A stretch of 64,000 nucleotides of DNA, taken from assembly GCF_000331225.1 (NCBI RefSeq), contig NZ_ANFY01000017.1:1-64000 (forward strand). Reading direction: 5' to 3'. Position 1 is the stretch's first letter, and every line of letters begins with the position of its first letter. A model generated the notes under the pieces. The model was not told the origin of the DNA. It did no database searches and saw only the letters and a program-made list of their open reading frames with translations. Positions 1-8,973 of the stretch are shown here, one piece after another. A program made the translations under genes and the position numbers. The stretch is from Sandarakinorhabdus sp. AAP62 (lineage in GTDB: Bacteria; Pseudomonadota; Alphaproteobacteria; Sphingomonadales; Sphingomonadaceae).

Positions 1-2107
1 GGGGGGGGGCCGGCGCTGCAGCCGAGAACACGATATCGGCCATGGTGAGCGACTTGCTGCCCTGAACCATCGCGACAAACTCGTCAGGGCTGTCAAACTT
101 GCCATTGCCGTTGCTGTCGAAGAAGATCCGCATGCCCGTGAAGCCACCGGCGCTGCCAGCACTCAGGAAATAGGTGCCTGGCGCCAGCTGCACCCGATCA
201 CCTTCGGAAAAATCGGTAATGCGGGCGTAATCGCCATTACCCTGGTTGTTGCTGCGGCCATCGTCGTAGAACACGCCGCGTCCATCACCCAGGATGAAGA
301 GATCATTGCCGGCACCGCCGGTCATCACGTCGACCGTGCGGCTGCCGATCTTCGTGCTGGAGAGCGCCACACCGGTGATGGTGTCGTTGCCGGCACCACC
401 GGTCAGCGTATCCGAACCATCGGTGCCATAGATCACCTGGTCTGGAGACGGCGTCGGAGTGGGCGTCGGCGTCGGCGTCGGCGTGGGCGTCGGCGTGGGC
501 GTGGGCGTCGGCGTGGGAGTCGGCGTCGGGCTCGGCGCTGGCGCGACATTGAGGCCGGCAGAGATCAGATCGTTGACGTCAAGCCGGCCATTGGTGACCG
601 TGATGTTGGTCAGCGATGTCGTGGCTTCAGCGCTGTTCAGCAGCGCAGCGCGCAACTGGGCACCGGTCAAGCCTTCGGCATAGGCCGAGAGCAGGCCAAG
701 CGCGCCGGCAACGTGCGGGGCCGCCATCGATGTGCCGGTGTAGGCGGCATAGTTGCCGCCGGGCGTGGTCGACACGATCGAGGTGCCCGGCGCGCCGAGG
801 TCCACCGTGAGCTTGCCGAAGTTGGACGAGCCCGCGCGGCTGCCGGACGAGGTGATGTTGGCCACGGACACCACGGCATCCCATCCCACCGCTGCCAGCG
901 TGGAATAGTTGGTGGGGAAATAGGCGGTCACATCATTGTTGTCGCCCACGCCATCGGTGCCGCCGTTGCCGGCCGCCGCCACGAACAGCAGATCCTGCTT
1001 CGCGGCGCGCACGATGGCATCAAGCATCGATTGGGATTGGCCGCCACCGCCCCAGCTGTTGTTGGTGCCGACATAATTGCCGGCGCCGGCGTCATGGGCC
1101 TTGGCGGCATTGGTGTAATAATCGATGGCGCTGATGGCCGCAGCGCTGGAACCGGAGCCGCTGTCGGGCAGGAACTTCAGGGCCACCATCTGCACGGCCC
1201 AATTCACCCCTGCCACGCCCAGCGCGTTGTTGCCGATGGCGCCGATGGTGCCGGCGACGTGCGTGCCGTGGCCATTGCCATCCATGGGATCATTGTCGTT
1301 GTTGACGAAATCCCAGCCGATCAGATCGTCGATGCGGCCGTTGCCATCATTGTCGACGCCGTTTTCCCAGCGCGTATCGTTCAGCAGATCACCGGCATCG
1401 ATACGGCCGTTGCCGTTGACGTCGCTCACGGCGTGGGCGTTGGCGGCATTGTTGAGATCGCGGAAGGTGATCAGTGTGTCGCCATCGGTATCAACCAGGC
1501 CGAGATTGTTCGGGATTTCGCCGGGATTGAGCCAGATGTTGAGATACAGATCGGCGTGCGTGTAATCGATACCGGTATCGATCACGCCAATCACCGTCTT
1601 GGTGGAACCGGTGTAGCCACGGGCCCACGCTTCGCCGGCCTGGCTGCCGAACTGGTTGGCCGGGGTGGTGGTGTCACCATACATGCCCCACAGGCCGCCA
1701 TTGGTGTAACGCGTGTCGTTGCTGCCCTGCACCGACAGGGTGGCGTTCACTTCAGCAAAGGCCACATTGGGGTTGCGCGCCAGGGCTTCCATCACGGCTT
1801 CGGCCGAACGGCCCGGCGCCACGCTGATGACCAGCAGATCGCCTTCCGCATCGCTGCGCACCACGCTGGCATTGCCCCCGCCGGCATTGCTCACGGCCAA
1901 GGCTTGATCTGCCGCGCTGGCGCCAGCGCGGAACTGGACCAGCAACTCGGTGACAGTGCGGGCGGAGTCTGCTGCGGGGGCAGCCACGGCCGGGATCCCA
2001 TCCTGGCGGCCGAGGCTCCCAAACGCAAAACTGTCCGCCGCAGTGGCTTCGGGACGGGCGTATTCATCCCAATCTTCACGAGCCATCTGGAAGCGATACT
2101 CAGACAT
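1..2107 (-). CDS. Subtilisin-like (S8) secreted serine protease with Thr-Pro linker and Ca-binding C-terminal region, 3' truncated
   Basis: A 702-codon reading frame starts at the ATG at 2107 and runs off the window start. The S8 triad is visible: Asp177 in VIDTGID, His280 in GHGTHVAG and Ser460 in TGTSMAAPHVAG. About 140 residues before Asp177 look like a chaperone-type propeptide. No classical signal peptide is seen, so type I secretion through a C-terminal signal is an inference. Between Asp and His lie acidic EF-hand/dockerin-like loops (DVNGNGRIDAGDLL and DNDGNGRIDD). After the catalytic domain come a run of Thr-Pro dipeptides (about residues 525-554), an RTX-like stretch (TLTGGAGNDTITG) and another acidic loop (DSNGNGKFDSPDE). 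The frame ends in prolines encoded by a run of nine G at the very edge, which could also be a contig-end artefact. The likely role is extracellular protein degradation. Confidence 0.9.
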   Translation of the reverse strand, partial: MSEYRFQMAREDWDEYARPEATAADSFAFGSLGRQDGIPAVAAPAADSARTVTELLVQFRAGASAADQALAVSNAGGGNASVVRSDAEGDLLVISVAPGRSAEAVMEALARNPNVAFAEVNATLSVQGSNDTRYTNGGLWGMYGDTTTPANQFGSQAGEAWARGYTGSTKTVIGVIDTGIDYTHADLYLNIWLNPGEIPNNLGLVDTDGDTLITFRDLNNAANAHAVSDVNGNGRIDAGDLLNDTRWENGVDNDGNGRIDDLIGWDFVNNDNDPMDGNGHGTHVAGTIGAIGNNALGVAGVNWAVQMVALKFLPDSGSGSSAAAISAIDYYTNAAKAHDAGAGNYVGTNNSWGGGGQSQSMLDAIVRAAKQDLLFVAAAGNGGTDGVGDNNDVTAYFPTNYSTLAAVGWDAVVSVANITSSGSRAGSSNFGKLTVDLGAPGTSIVSTTPGGNYAAYTGTSMAAPHVAGALGLLSAYAEGLTGAQLRAALLNSAEATTSLTNITVTNGRLDVNDLISAGLNVAPAPSPTPTPTPTPTPTPTPTPTPTPTPTPTPSPDQVIYGTDGSDTLTGGAGNDTITGVALSSTKIGSRTVDVMTGGAGNDLFILGDGRGVFYDDGRSNNQGNGDYARITDFSEGDRVQLAPGTYFLSAGSAGGFTGMRIFFDSNGNGKFDSPDEFVAMVQGSKSLTMADIVFSAAAPAPP
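446..536 (-). repeat. Hexanucleotide minisatellite encoding the Thr-Pro linker
   Basis: On the plus strand this is a run of GGCGTC/GGCGTG units, which read on the minus strand as alternating Thr and Pro codons (ACG CCG, ACG CCC). It sits in frame between the protease domain and the C-terminal Ca-binding region. Only third positions vary, so the dipeptide is kept while the DNA repeat is imperfect. Unit number is likely to vary between strains. Confidence 0.85.
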
Positions 2108-2420
2108 CGTGGTTGACCCTCTCAGACCACGTGCGCAACGCAAACTTTACAGCGGTTAACGCACACGACAAAATAGTGAACACGGGGTTACGCCAAGCAA
2201 CTGGTAACGAAGCCTTTACCTCGAATAATATTCGAGAAGAAAAATTTTTCGTTAACCGACTGCATCGAAACGCTGATACATCCGGTTTCGACAGCTGCTT
2301 AGTCCGTATTGGTGTGGAAATTGTAAACGCCGAAAACATTTTGTCCTAAACCTCCGTGAACTGTAATTCTCATGATAATGAACGATAAAGTTGGATTAAA
2401 AATTCCCTTCGCCTTGGATT
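2108..2420. other. AT-rich control region upstream of the protease gene
   Basis: Between the protease start (2107) and the terminator of the DAHP synthase gene (from 2421) there is no convincing gene. The stretch is much more AT-rich than its surroundings; the line 2341-2400 has 20 G+C of 60 by hand count. It contains a 17-bp palindrome, CTCGAAT-AAT-ATTCGAG, at 2220-2236 and several GTTAAC/GGTTAC/GGTAAC elements (for example near 2154 and 2251). Short reading frames here on both strands have no good ribosome site and unusual composition. It most likely holds the protease promoter and an operator. Confidence 0.5.
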
Positions 2421-2480
2421 GAGCACGAAAAAAACGACCGCACCCGGCCAGCCATGATGGGCTGGCCGGGTGCGGCCGTT
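2421..2480 (-). terminator. Rho-independent terminator of the gor-aroG operon
   Basis: On the minus strand a perfect GC-rich stem of about 16 bp (arms near 2459-2477 and 2436-2453, with a short ATCATGG-type loop) is followed directly by seven T (2428-2434). It lies about 25 bp beyond the stop codon of the DAHP synthase gene at 2501. Confidence 0.9.
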
Positions 2481-2500
2481 CGGGAGATTTCAGATCGCGA

Positions 2501-3877
2501 TCAGGCGGCGGCGCTGTGCGCCAGGGCTTCGCGTTCGGCCTTCAGGGCTTCTGCGATAAGAAATGCCATTTCAAGGCTTTGGCTGGCATTCAGGCGCGGG
2601 TCGCACTGGGTCTGGTAACGGGTCGCAAGGCCTTCGTCGGAAATGGCGATGGCGCCGCCGGTACACTCGGTCACATCCTGTCCGGTCATCTCCAGGTGGA
2701 TGCCGCCAGCATGGGTGCCTTCGGCCCTGTGCACGGCAAAAAACCCGGTCACTTCGGCCAGAATCCGGTCAAACGGGCGGGTTTTGAGGCCGCCAGCGGC
2801 CTTGATCGTGTTGCCGTGCATCGGGTCACAGCTCCACAAAACATGGCGACCTTCGCGCTTCACGGCGCGAATCAGGCGCGGCAGATGGGCCTCCACCTTG
2901 TCATGACCGAATCGGGTGATGAGGGTGATTCGGCCTGGCTGATTCGCCGGATTCAGCGTGTCGATCAGGCGAATCAGGTCATCGGGTTCCAGACTGGGGC
3001 CGCATTTAAGGCCGAGTGGGTTGCCGACACCGCGCAGGAACTCCACGTGGGCACTGCCCGCAAAGCGGGTGCGGTCGCCGATCCACAGCATATGCGCCGA
3101 GGTGTCGTACCAGTCGCCGGTCAGGCTGTCCTGCCGGGTCATCGCCTCTTCATAGCCCAGCAGCAGGGCCTCGTGGCTGGTGAAGAAGCTGGTGCCCTTC
3201 AACTGCGGCACCGTATCGGGCGAAAGGCCAATGGCCTCCATGAAATCCAGCGCTTCGCCGATCCGATCGGCCAGTTGCGCATATTGTTCGGCCCAGGGGC
3301 TGCGCGCGGCGAAATCCAGGTTCCATTTGTGCACCTGGTGCAGATTGGCATAGCCGCCACTGGCAAAGGCGCGCAGCAGGTTCAGCGTCGAGGCTGATTG
3401 CATATAGCCGCGGATCATGCGCTGCGGGTTGGGCGTACGCGCTTCTGCGGTGAACTCGATGTCGTTGACATTGTCACCACGATAGCTGGGCAGGGACACG
3501 CCATCGATTTCCTCGAAATCGCCCGAGCGCGGCTTGGCGAACTGGCCGGCCATGCGGCCCACCTTCACCACCGGCATCTTGCTTGCAAAGGTGAGAGTGA
3601 CGGCCATCTGCAGCAGCACGCGGAACGTGTCGCGGATGGTGTTGGGGTGGAACTCGGCAAAACTCTCGGCGCAATCGCCGCCCTGCAGCAGGAAGCCATT
3701 TCCGGCAGCGACATCGGCCAGTCGCGTGGTGAGATCGCGCGCCTCACCGGCAAACACCAGCGGCGGATAGGACCGCAGCTCGGTCTCCACGGCGCGCAGC
3801 GCCGCTGCGTCGGGATAAGTGGGCAATTGCCGGGCTTCGTGTTGGCGCCAGCTGTCGGGGGTCCAGTTCTTCGTCAT
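2501..3877 (-). CDS. aroG: Class II 3-deoxy-7-phosphoheptulonate (DAHP) synthase
   Basis: The gene encodes the first step of the shikimate pathway, condensing phosphoenolpyruvate and erythrose 4-phosphate to DAHP in the cytoplasm. It is recognised as the class II (plant/Mycobacterium-like) type by [11 protein letters not shown], with the metal-binding Cys, by [14 protein letters not shown], and by the long insert containing the [13 protein letters not shown] motif. The length of 458 residues is normal for the class. The ATG at 3877 ([10 protein letters not shown]) is preferred over an in-frame ATG seven codons upstream because it matches the family N-terminus. The upstream gene gor ends 39 bp before it, so the two are probably cotranscribed, ending at the terminator at 2421-2480. 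The symbol aroG follows mycobacterial usage. Confidence 0.93.
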   Translation of the reverse strand: MTKNWTPDSWRQHEARQLPTYPDAAALRAVETELRSYPPLVFAGEARDLTTRLADVAAGNGFLLQGGDCAESFAEFHPNTIRDTFRVLLQMAVTLTFASKMPVVKVGRMAGQFAKPRSGDFEEIDGVSLPSYRGDNVNDIEFTAEARTPNPQRMIRGYMQSASTLNLLRAFASGGYANLHQVHKWNLDFAARSPWAEQYAQLADRIGEALDFMEAIGLSPDTVPQLKGTSFFTSHEALLLGYEEAMTRQDSLTGDWYDTSAHMLWIGDRTRFAGSAHVEFLRGVGNPLGLKCGPSLEPDDLIRLIDTLNPANQPGRITLITRFGHDKVEAHLPRLIRAVKREGRHVLWSCDPMHGNTIKAAGGLKTRPFDRILAEVTGFFAVHRAEGTHAGGIHLEMTGQDVTECTGGAIAISDEGLATRYQTQCDPRLNASQSLEMAFLIAEALKAEREALAHSAAA

Positions 3878-3916
3878 AGCGCAGGTGCTTTGCGGCAAAT
3901 CATCAGGGTGAGCAAG

Positions 3917-5254
3917 TCACCGCATGAGGACGAGTTCCTCGCTCATCGTCGGGTGCAGCGCCATGGTGTCGTCAAACTGCGCCTTGGTCAGCCCGGCCTT
4001 CACCGCGATGGCGACGGCCTGCAGGATTTCCGGCGCATCCGGGCCGATCATGTGGGCACCCACCACGCGGTCGGTGGCGGCATCGACCACCAGCTTGTAG
4101 AGCGCGCGTTCGTTGCGGCCGGCCAGCACATTCTTCATCGGCCGGAAATCGGAGGTGAAGATCCTCACTTGTCCGAAGGCGTTGCGGGCCTGCGCTTCGG
4201 TCATGCCCACGCTGCCCAGTGGCGGGTTGGAGAAGACGGCAGAGGGGATGGCGCTGTAGTCCACGTGCCAGTTCTTCTCTCCGAACTGGCGATCGGCAAA
4301 GCTGTGGCCTTCGCGAATGGCCACCGGGGTCAGCTGCACCCGGTCAGTCACGTCGCCGACGGCGAAGATGTTGGCGACATTGGTGCGATTGTCGGCATCG
4401 ACAGCGATGGCGCCCTTTTCGTTCAGGGCCACGCCGACATCATCAAGGCCAAGTCCTTCGATATTGGGCACCCGGCCCAGCGCCCACAGCACCACATCGG
4501 TTTCCATGGTCTTGCCGTCGGTGAAGTGCAGCACCAGGCCGGTTTCGGTCTTCTCCACCCGCTCCAGACGGCAGTTCAGCTTGAAGTTCAGGCCCTTGGC
4601 CAGGCTGATCTGCAGCAGGCGATCGGCCAGCGCTGGCTCCCAGCCGCGCAGGATGGTGTCGCTGCGGTTGATCAGCGTCACGTCCACGCCGAGTTCATGG
4701 AACACGCCGGCAAATTCGGTGGCGATATAGCCGGCGCCGGCGATAACCATGCGCCTTGGCAGTGTGGGCAGATGGAAAACCTCGTTCGAGGTGATCCCAT
4801 GTTCCGCGCCCGGAATATCAGGCGTGAAGGGCCGGGCACCCGTGGCAATCAGGATGGTCTCGGCAGTGTGGCGCTTGCCGTCCACTTCCACCGTGTTGGC
4901 GTCGATCAGCCGGGCGTGGCCCGGCAGGGTAGTGACCTTGTTGTTGTCGAGCGTGTTCTGATACAGGCCGTTCAGACGGTCCACCTCGGCCGCCACATTG
5001 TCACGTAGGGTGGGCCAGTCAAAGCGCTTGGCCTCGATATGCCAGCCAAAGCGGCGGGCATCTTCCAGATCCTCGGCGAAATGGGAGCCATAGACCAGCA
5101 GCTTCTTGGGCACGCAGCCGCGGATCACGCAGGTGCCACCCACCCGATATTCTTCCGCCACCGCCACGCGTGCACCGTGGCTGGCCGCAATGCGACTGGC
5201 GCGCACCCCGCCGGAACCGGCACCAATCACCAAAAGGTCGAAATCATGGCTCAT
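3917..5254 (-). CDS. gor: Glutathione-disulfide reductase
   Basis: This flavoprotein reduces oxidised glutathione with NADPH in the cytoplasm. The 445-residue product has the FAD-binding GAGSGG near residues 11-16 and the redox disulfide in GGTCVIRGCVPKK (Cys42 and Cys47). It also has an NAD(P)-binding GAGYIATEFAG in the middle and the C-terminal dimer-interface motif HPTMSEEL with the catalytic His. The CVIRGCVPKK form is typical of plant/bacterial-type glutathione reductase rather than lipoamide dehydrogenase. The start at 5254 gives MSHDFDLLVIG; a longer frame upstream adds a non-homologous 17 residues. The downstream aroG follows closely on the same strand. Confidence 0.93.
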   Translation of the reverse strand: MSHDFDLLVIGAGSGGVRASRIAASHGARVAVAEEYRVGGTCVIRGCVPKKLLVYGSHFAEDLEDARRFGWHIEAKRFDWPTLRDNVAAEVDRLNGLYQNTLDNNKVTTLPGHARLIDANTVEVDGKRHTAETILIATGARPFTPDIPGAEHGITSNEVFHLPTLPRRMVIAGAGYIATEFAGVFHELGVDVTLINRSDTILRGWEPALADRLLQISLAKGLNFKLNCRLERVEKTETGLVLHFTDGKTMETDVVLWALGRVPNIEGLGLDDVGVALNEKGAIAVDADNRTNVANIFAVGDVTDRVQLTPVAIREGHSFADRQFGEKNWHVDYSAIPSAVFSNPPLGSVGMTEAQARNAFGQVRIFTSDFRPMKNVLAGRNERALYKLVVDAATDRVVGAHMIGPDAPEILQAVAIAVKAGLTKAQFDDTMALHPTMSEELVLMR

Positions 5255-5348
5255 GTCTGTCTCCGTGGCGGCTGATAGGCCAGCGCTGCCAGCGGCGCCA
5301 ATCAATTTCCCCGTTTACCGTGAACGATAGCGGCGATGACAAGCAGCC

Positions 5349-6146
5349 TCAGCCCATCAGCCACCAGTAGAGCCCGCCAAGCACAATACCGCCGTGGACG
5401 CCGGTGATCAGCACCAGTGACTGTTTGAAACTGTCTTTCGATGATTTGTGGCGCAGCCGGTGCATGGCATGCCAGGCCGCCGGGCTGCCGCCGACCGCCG
5501 CCCAGCCCAGCAAGCTGGCTTCGGATATGCGTTCGCGGGACCGGCCAGCCACAGCGCGCCGCTTGTCCATCGCAAACATCGCCCAGGTGACGGCATTGAT
5601 CAACGCCAGGCAGAGCACCAGCAGCAGGGTCAGGCCGGGACCGTGGATCACCAGCAGCGCCGGCGCCGGCGTATCGGGCGGCACGATGACACGTTCAGGA
5701 AGCCGGGCGGGTACCCCGTCGGGTACCGCAGCGGTTTGCGGGGGGCGCCGCTGCACGGCCTGGGGCTCCAGCATCTGATCAGCACAATCCAGCGGGGCAT
5801 AGCGCGGCACCGCGTGGCCGGAAGCGATCATCGCGCAACTGATGTTCACCTGACCGGCCGTGCAATTCACGATGGCGCGGCCATAATTGTCAGTATCTTC
5901 CTGCGTGCAGCGCAGAGTCTTGCCGCGTGTCAGGCGGCGCAGCTGGTCGCGCGCGGCAAAGGGATCGCCATCCACGCAGCGTCGCCCCGGCCGGCAGGCG
6001 CCCGGCATTTCGGGCGCATCGATGCCTTGCAGGCGCATTGCGCCGGGAACGTTGGCACAGCGCAGATTGTCGCCATCATGATGCGTGGGACCTTCGCAGG
6101 CAAAGCTGGCGGCAGCGGCGGCCAGGGCGATCATTGGCAGGGGCAT
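5349..6146 (-). CDS. Secreted/membrane thermonuclease (SNase) domain fused to DUF1294, copy 1
   Basis: The 265-residue protein has three parts. Residues 1-17 look like a signal peptide (MPLPMIALAAAAASFAC). Residues 22-120 form a staphylococcal nuclease-like domain with several Cys, consistent with an extracytoplasmic location. Residues about 165-265 form a DUF1294 domain with two hydrophobic segments and the signature AMDKRRA, then GGSPAAWHAMHRLRHKSSKDSF. SNase catalytic residues appear intact: DGD (Asp24, Asp26), Arg38, Asp43 and Glu46 in RLQGIDAPE, and Arg90 in YGRAIVNC. The next gene upstream encodes the same architecture, so this is a tandem duplication; their gap is 40 bp and they are probably cotranscribed. 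The likely activity is Ca-dependent nucleic acid hydrolysis at the inner membrane; the role of the DUF1294 part is unknown. Confidence 0.85.
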   Translation of the reverse strand: MPLPMIALAAAAASFACEGPTHHDGDNLRCANVPGAMRLQGIDAPEMPGACRPGRRCVDGDPFAARDQLRRLTRGKTLRCTQEDTDNYGRAIVNCTAGQVNISCAMIASGHAVPRYAPLDCADQMLEPQAVQRRPPQTAAVPDGVPARLPERVIVPPDTPAPALLVIHGPGLTLLLVLCLALINAVTWAMFAMDKRRAVAGRSRERISEASLLGWAAVGGSPAAWHAMHRLRHKSSKDSFKQSLVLITGVHGGIVLGGLYWWLMG

Positions 6147-6186
6147 GGCCCCTGTTTATCGACGGGTAGCGCAATCGCAAGCCGGT

Positions 6187-7059
6187 TCAGCCGGCAATCC
6201 ACCACCAGAGTGCGCCAATGGCCAACCCGATCTGGATGCCGGTGATGTTGAGCAGGCGGGGCAGCAGCGCTTCACCCTGGCGGCCGGCGTGGCGGGTCCA
6301 CAGGGCGGTCCATGCTGCAGGGGAGGCGCCGGCGGCGGCTAGGCCGAGGAACAGCCAGGGATCCAGCCGGTCCATCGGCGCGCCCCAGCGGTCGCGTGAC
6401 GGCCAGCGTTCATGGGCCAGCTGCAACAGGGCCAGATTGGCCATCGCCATCCACAGGCCGATCATCACGATGGCGCCGGCAATCGGCAGCGACCACGGGG
6501 TTTCCTGCAGCGCCACGCCATCCATCACCACGGCCGGAGCAGCAGCTTGCGGACGCGATGGGCCGGATTCACCAAGATCGAGCGTGATCTGCCCTTCGGC
6601 CGGAAGCGCCTTTGGCAGGCCACCTGGCAGTGTGCCCGGCGCATAACTGGCGGATTGCAACAGCACCGCGCGACGGCGAACCGGCGTCGTACAATTGCAA
6701 TCGCCGGCCGTCCGGCTCGGCACGGCATAGCTGGTGGCCAACATTGCACAGGAAAGATCGGTGGCTTCGACACGGCAACGCGCGAGAACGCGGCCCATAT
6801 GGTCGGTTCCGGCGGCTTCGCATGCAAGTGGCCGGCCCATCGTCAGTCCGCGCAGCGCCTCGCGAGCAGCAAAGGGATCGCCGGATGGGCAGGCCTTGTT
6901 GGGTTGGCAGGTCGCCGGCATCTCCGGCGCATCATAGCCCATCAGCCGAATGATTTCGGGACGGTTGGCACAACGCACTGTGCTGGCGTTGTCGTGGACC
7001 GGCGCCAGACAGGTAAAACTGCCCAGCAACGCACCCGCAATGATTTCCCCCGCAAACAT
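6187..7059 (-). CDS. SNase-like/DUF1294 fusion, copy 2, probably altered nuclease site
   Basis: The 290-residue paralogue of the downstream gene aligns without gaps through the first 90 residues: Arg38, Asp43, Glu46 (RLMGYDAPE) and Arg90 (HMGRVLARC) match position for position. The DGD metal-binding motif at 24-26 of copy 1 is Asn-Ala-Ser here, so the Asp equivalent to Asp21 of the Staphylococcus enzyme is a Ser. The C-terminal half keeps two hydrophobic segments and an ASPAAWTALWTRH segment like DUF1294, but lacks the MDKRRA signature. The ATG at 7059 gives a hydrophobic signal-like N-terminus (MFAGEIIAGALLGSFTCLAP); upstream in-frame codons give an Arg-rich, unlikely extension. It may be a degenerate or regulatory partner of copy 1. 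That is an inference. Confidence 0.75.
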   Translation of the reverse strand: MFAGEIIAGALLGSFTCLAPVHDNASTVRCANRPEIIRLMGYDAPEMPATCQPNKACPSGDPFAAREALRGLTMGRPLACEAAGTDHMGRVLARCRVEATDLSCAMLATSYAVPSRTAGDCNCTTPVRRRAVLLQSASYAPGTLPGGLPKALPAEGQITLDLGESGPSRPQAAAPAVVMDGVALQETPWSLPIAGAIVMIGLWMAMANLALLQLAHERWPSRDRWGAPMDRLDPWLFLGLAAAGASPAAWTALWTRHAGRQGEALLPRLLNITGIQIGLAIGALWWWIAG

Positions 7060-7669
7060 TCTTGAACGCCAACACCCCAAACAGTGCGTGAAACGGCGTG
7101 TGTGCATCGCACATGCTGCCGCCGCCCTTGGCCTTGCGACCATACTGCTTGCCGCCCAGCTTCACGCTGGCCCAGAGAATCACGACCATCTGCGCTGTGG
7201 CTCGGCTCCCTAGGCTGGGCCAAAGACACAGATGATCGTGACGGGCAGTAGATTTGCCGGTCACGCAGGCCCACCCGAGCCTGCCGTTGCCCGACAAATC
7301 GAAGGCATCGCTGCTGCACAACCGCCAGTGCCGTTCCGGACTGAATGGCAGCGCCCGCCGCGATCCAGGCCGGCGCCGGCACCCACTTTGCCGCCAGCGC
7401 CGCAAGCGGAGCAGGCAGCGCCATGAGCGGCGCACAACATACGACCATAGTGGAACATATTTACGGTTTGGCAAGCGTTTTGACAGCGACGCGTCGCAAT
7501 GCCGAGCGATCACCAAGGAGGAAGCCGGTCGGAATATAAATTGCCGCAGACAAACAAGGGCCTGCCGGGCGCTTTTGACCCAAGAATGAGGGCGCTCGCG
7601 CGAAATTACGGGGCAAGGGAAAGCCCCGATTCGGTGGTCAACGGCGGCCGATCTCGGCCCGACCCTTGA
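7060..7669. other. 610-bp region without a confident gene
   Basis: No frame here is convincing on either strand. One plus-strand frame is worth noting: from a GTG at 7100 it reads a signal-peptide-like stretch (AAAALGLATILLAAQLHAG), meets a TAG at 7211-7213, then continues in the same frame from an ATG at 7232 through a Pro/Ala-rich segment to a TGA at 7424-7426. It could be a small secreted protein gene broken by one stop, or coincidence. Downstream of purA (7620-7669) there are two short GC-rich inverted repeats but no T-run, so no clear intrinsic terminator. Confidence 0.4.
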
Positions 7670-8959
7670 TCAATCCCGGAACGGATCCTTGACCAGGATC
7701 GTGTCTTCCCGTTCCGGCGAGGTGGAGACCAGGGCCACTGGGCACTCGGTCAATTCCTCGATGCGGCGGATATATTTGATGGCCTGGGCCGGCAGCTGGG
7801 CCCAGCTGCGCGCTCCGGCGGTCGATTCGCTCCAGCCTTCAAACAACTCGTAGATCGGTTCGACCCGCGCCTGTTCGGAAGGGTGGGCGGGCAGATGATC
7901 CAGCTCGCGGCCATCAAGGCGGTAACCGGTGCAGATCATCACCGTGTCGAACCCGTCGAGCACGTCCAGCTTGGTCAGCGCCATGCCGGTGATGCCGCCC
8001 ACGGCGATGGCCTGGCGGACCAGCACGGCATCGAACCAGCCACAACGGCGCTTGCGGCCCGTGACAGTGCCGAACTCGTGCCCGCGTTCGCCCAGGCGCT
8101 GGCCAATGTCATTTTCCTGTTCGGTGGGGAAGGGGCCGGAACCGACGCGGGTGGTATAGGCCTTGGTGATGCCCAGCACATAGCCGGTGGCATCCGGGCC
8201 CATGCCCGAACCGGCCGCAGCCTGACCGGCGACCACGTTGGACGAGGTGACGAATGGCCAGGTGCCGTGATCGACATCAAGCAGCACGCCCTGCGCGCCT
8301 TCGAACAGGATGCGATCGCGCCGCCAGCGGGCATCGCGCAGGCGTTTCCACACGGGCTGGATATAGGGCAGCACGGCCGGCGCCACGTCGGCCAGTTGCG
8401 CCTGCAGTTCAGCGGCATCCACCGGTGCCACGCCAAAGCCGGCACGCAAGGCATTGTGGTGGGCAAGCAGGCGTTCGAGCTGCGGACCGATCTGATCCAG
8501 ATGCGCCAGATCGATCACGCGCAGGGCGCGGCGGCCTACCTTGTCTTCATAGGCCGGGCCGATGCCGCGCCTTGTGGTGCCGATCTTGCCAGCGCCCATG
8601 GCATCTTCGCGCAACGCATCCAGATCCCGGTGCAGCGGCAGAATCAGCGGGCAGGTTTCCGATACCATCAGATTTTCGGGCGTGATCGCGACACCCATGC
8701 CGGCAATGCGGGCGACTTCGTCGCGGAAATGCCAGGGATCGAAGACGACGCCATTGCCGATGACCGACAATGTGCCGCGCACGATGCCCGACGGCAGCAA
8801 TGACAGCTTGTAGGTCTGATTGCCCACCACCAGCGTGTGGCCGGCATTGTGGCCGCCCTGGAAGCGCACCACCACATCGGCGCGGGCAGAGAGCCAATCG
8901 ACAATCTTGCCCTTGCCTTCATCGCCCCATTGGGCGCCAACCACGGTCACATTCGGCAT
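7670..8959 (-). CDS. purA: Adenylosuccinate synthetase
   Basis: The enzyme forms adenylosuccinate from IMP, aspartate and GTP, the first committed step to AMP. The product has 429 residues, the usual length. It begins [18 protein letters not shown] with the diagnostic GTP-binding GDEGKGK loop, followed by [10 protein letters not shown], and in the middle [21 protein letters not shown]. The start codon lies 14 bp after the SDR stop codon, so purA appears to be the last gene of a pnuC-nadR-SDR-purA operon. That pairing puts de novo adenylate synthesis beside a pyridine nucleotide salvage cassette. Confidence 0.97.
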   Translation of the reverse strand: MPNVTVVGAQWGDEGKGKIVDWLSARADVVVRFQGGHNAGHTLVVGNQTYKLSLLPSGIVRGTLSVIGNGVVFDPWHFRDEVARIAGMGVAITPENLMVSETCPLILPLHRDLDALREDAMGAGKIGTTRRGIGPAYEDKVGRRALRVIDLAHLDQIGPQLERLLAHHNALRAGFGVAPVDAAELQAQLADVAPAVLPYIQPVWKRLRDARWRRDRILFEGAQGVLLDVDHGTWPFVTSSNVVAGQAAAGSGMGPDATGYVLGITKAYTTRVGSGPFPTEQENDIGQRLGERGHEFGTVTGRKRRCGWFDAVLVRQAIAVGGITGMALTKLDVLDGFDTVMICTGYRLDGRELDHLPAHPSEQARVEPIYELFEGWSESTAGARSWAQLPAQAIKYIRRIEELTECPVALVSTSPEREDTILVKDPFRD

Positions 8960-8973
8960 GTTCAGTCCTGTCC

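Noticed and set aside
1-9. Run of nine G at the window start taken as a biological poly-G tract
   Set aside because: It may simply be coding (Pro codons on the minus strand) or a contig-edge artefact; the data cannot separate the two.
446-536. Repeat run considered as a CRISPR array
   Set aside because: Units are 6 bp with no spacers and are in frame as Thr-Pro codons; no cas genes are present.
713-2116. Long plus-strand open frame (467 codons) opposite the protease
   Set aside because: It is the antisense of a clear S8 protease with an intact triad; its translation is a low-complexity Gly/Ala/Val/His-rich string typical of high-GC shadow frames.
2100-2349. Short frames on both strands in the AT-rich region (about 78-79 codons)
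   Set aside because: They lack ribosome sites and have no recognisable features. The plus-strand one opens at a TTG just inside the protease control region.
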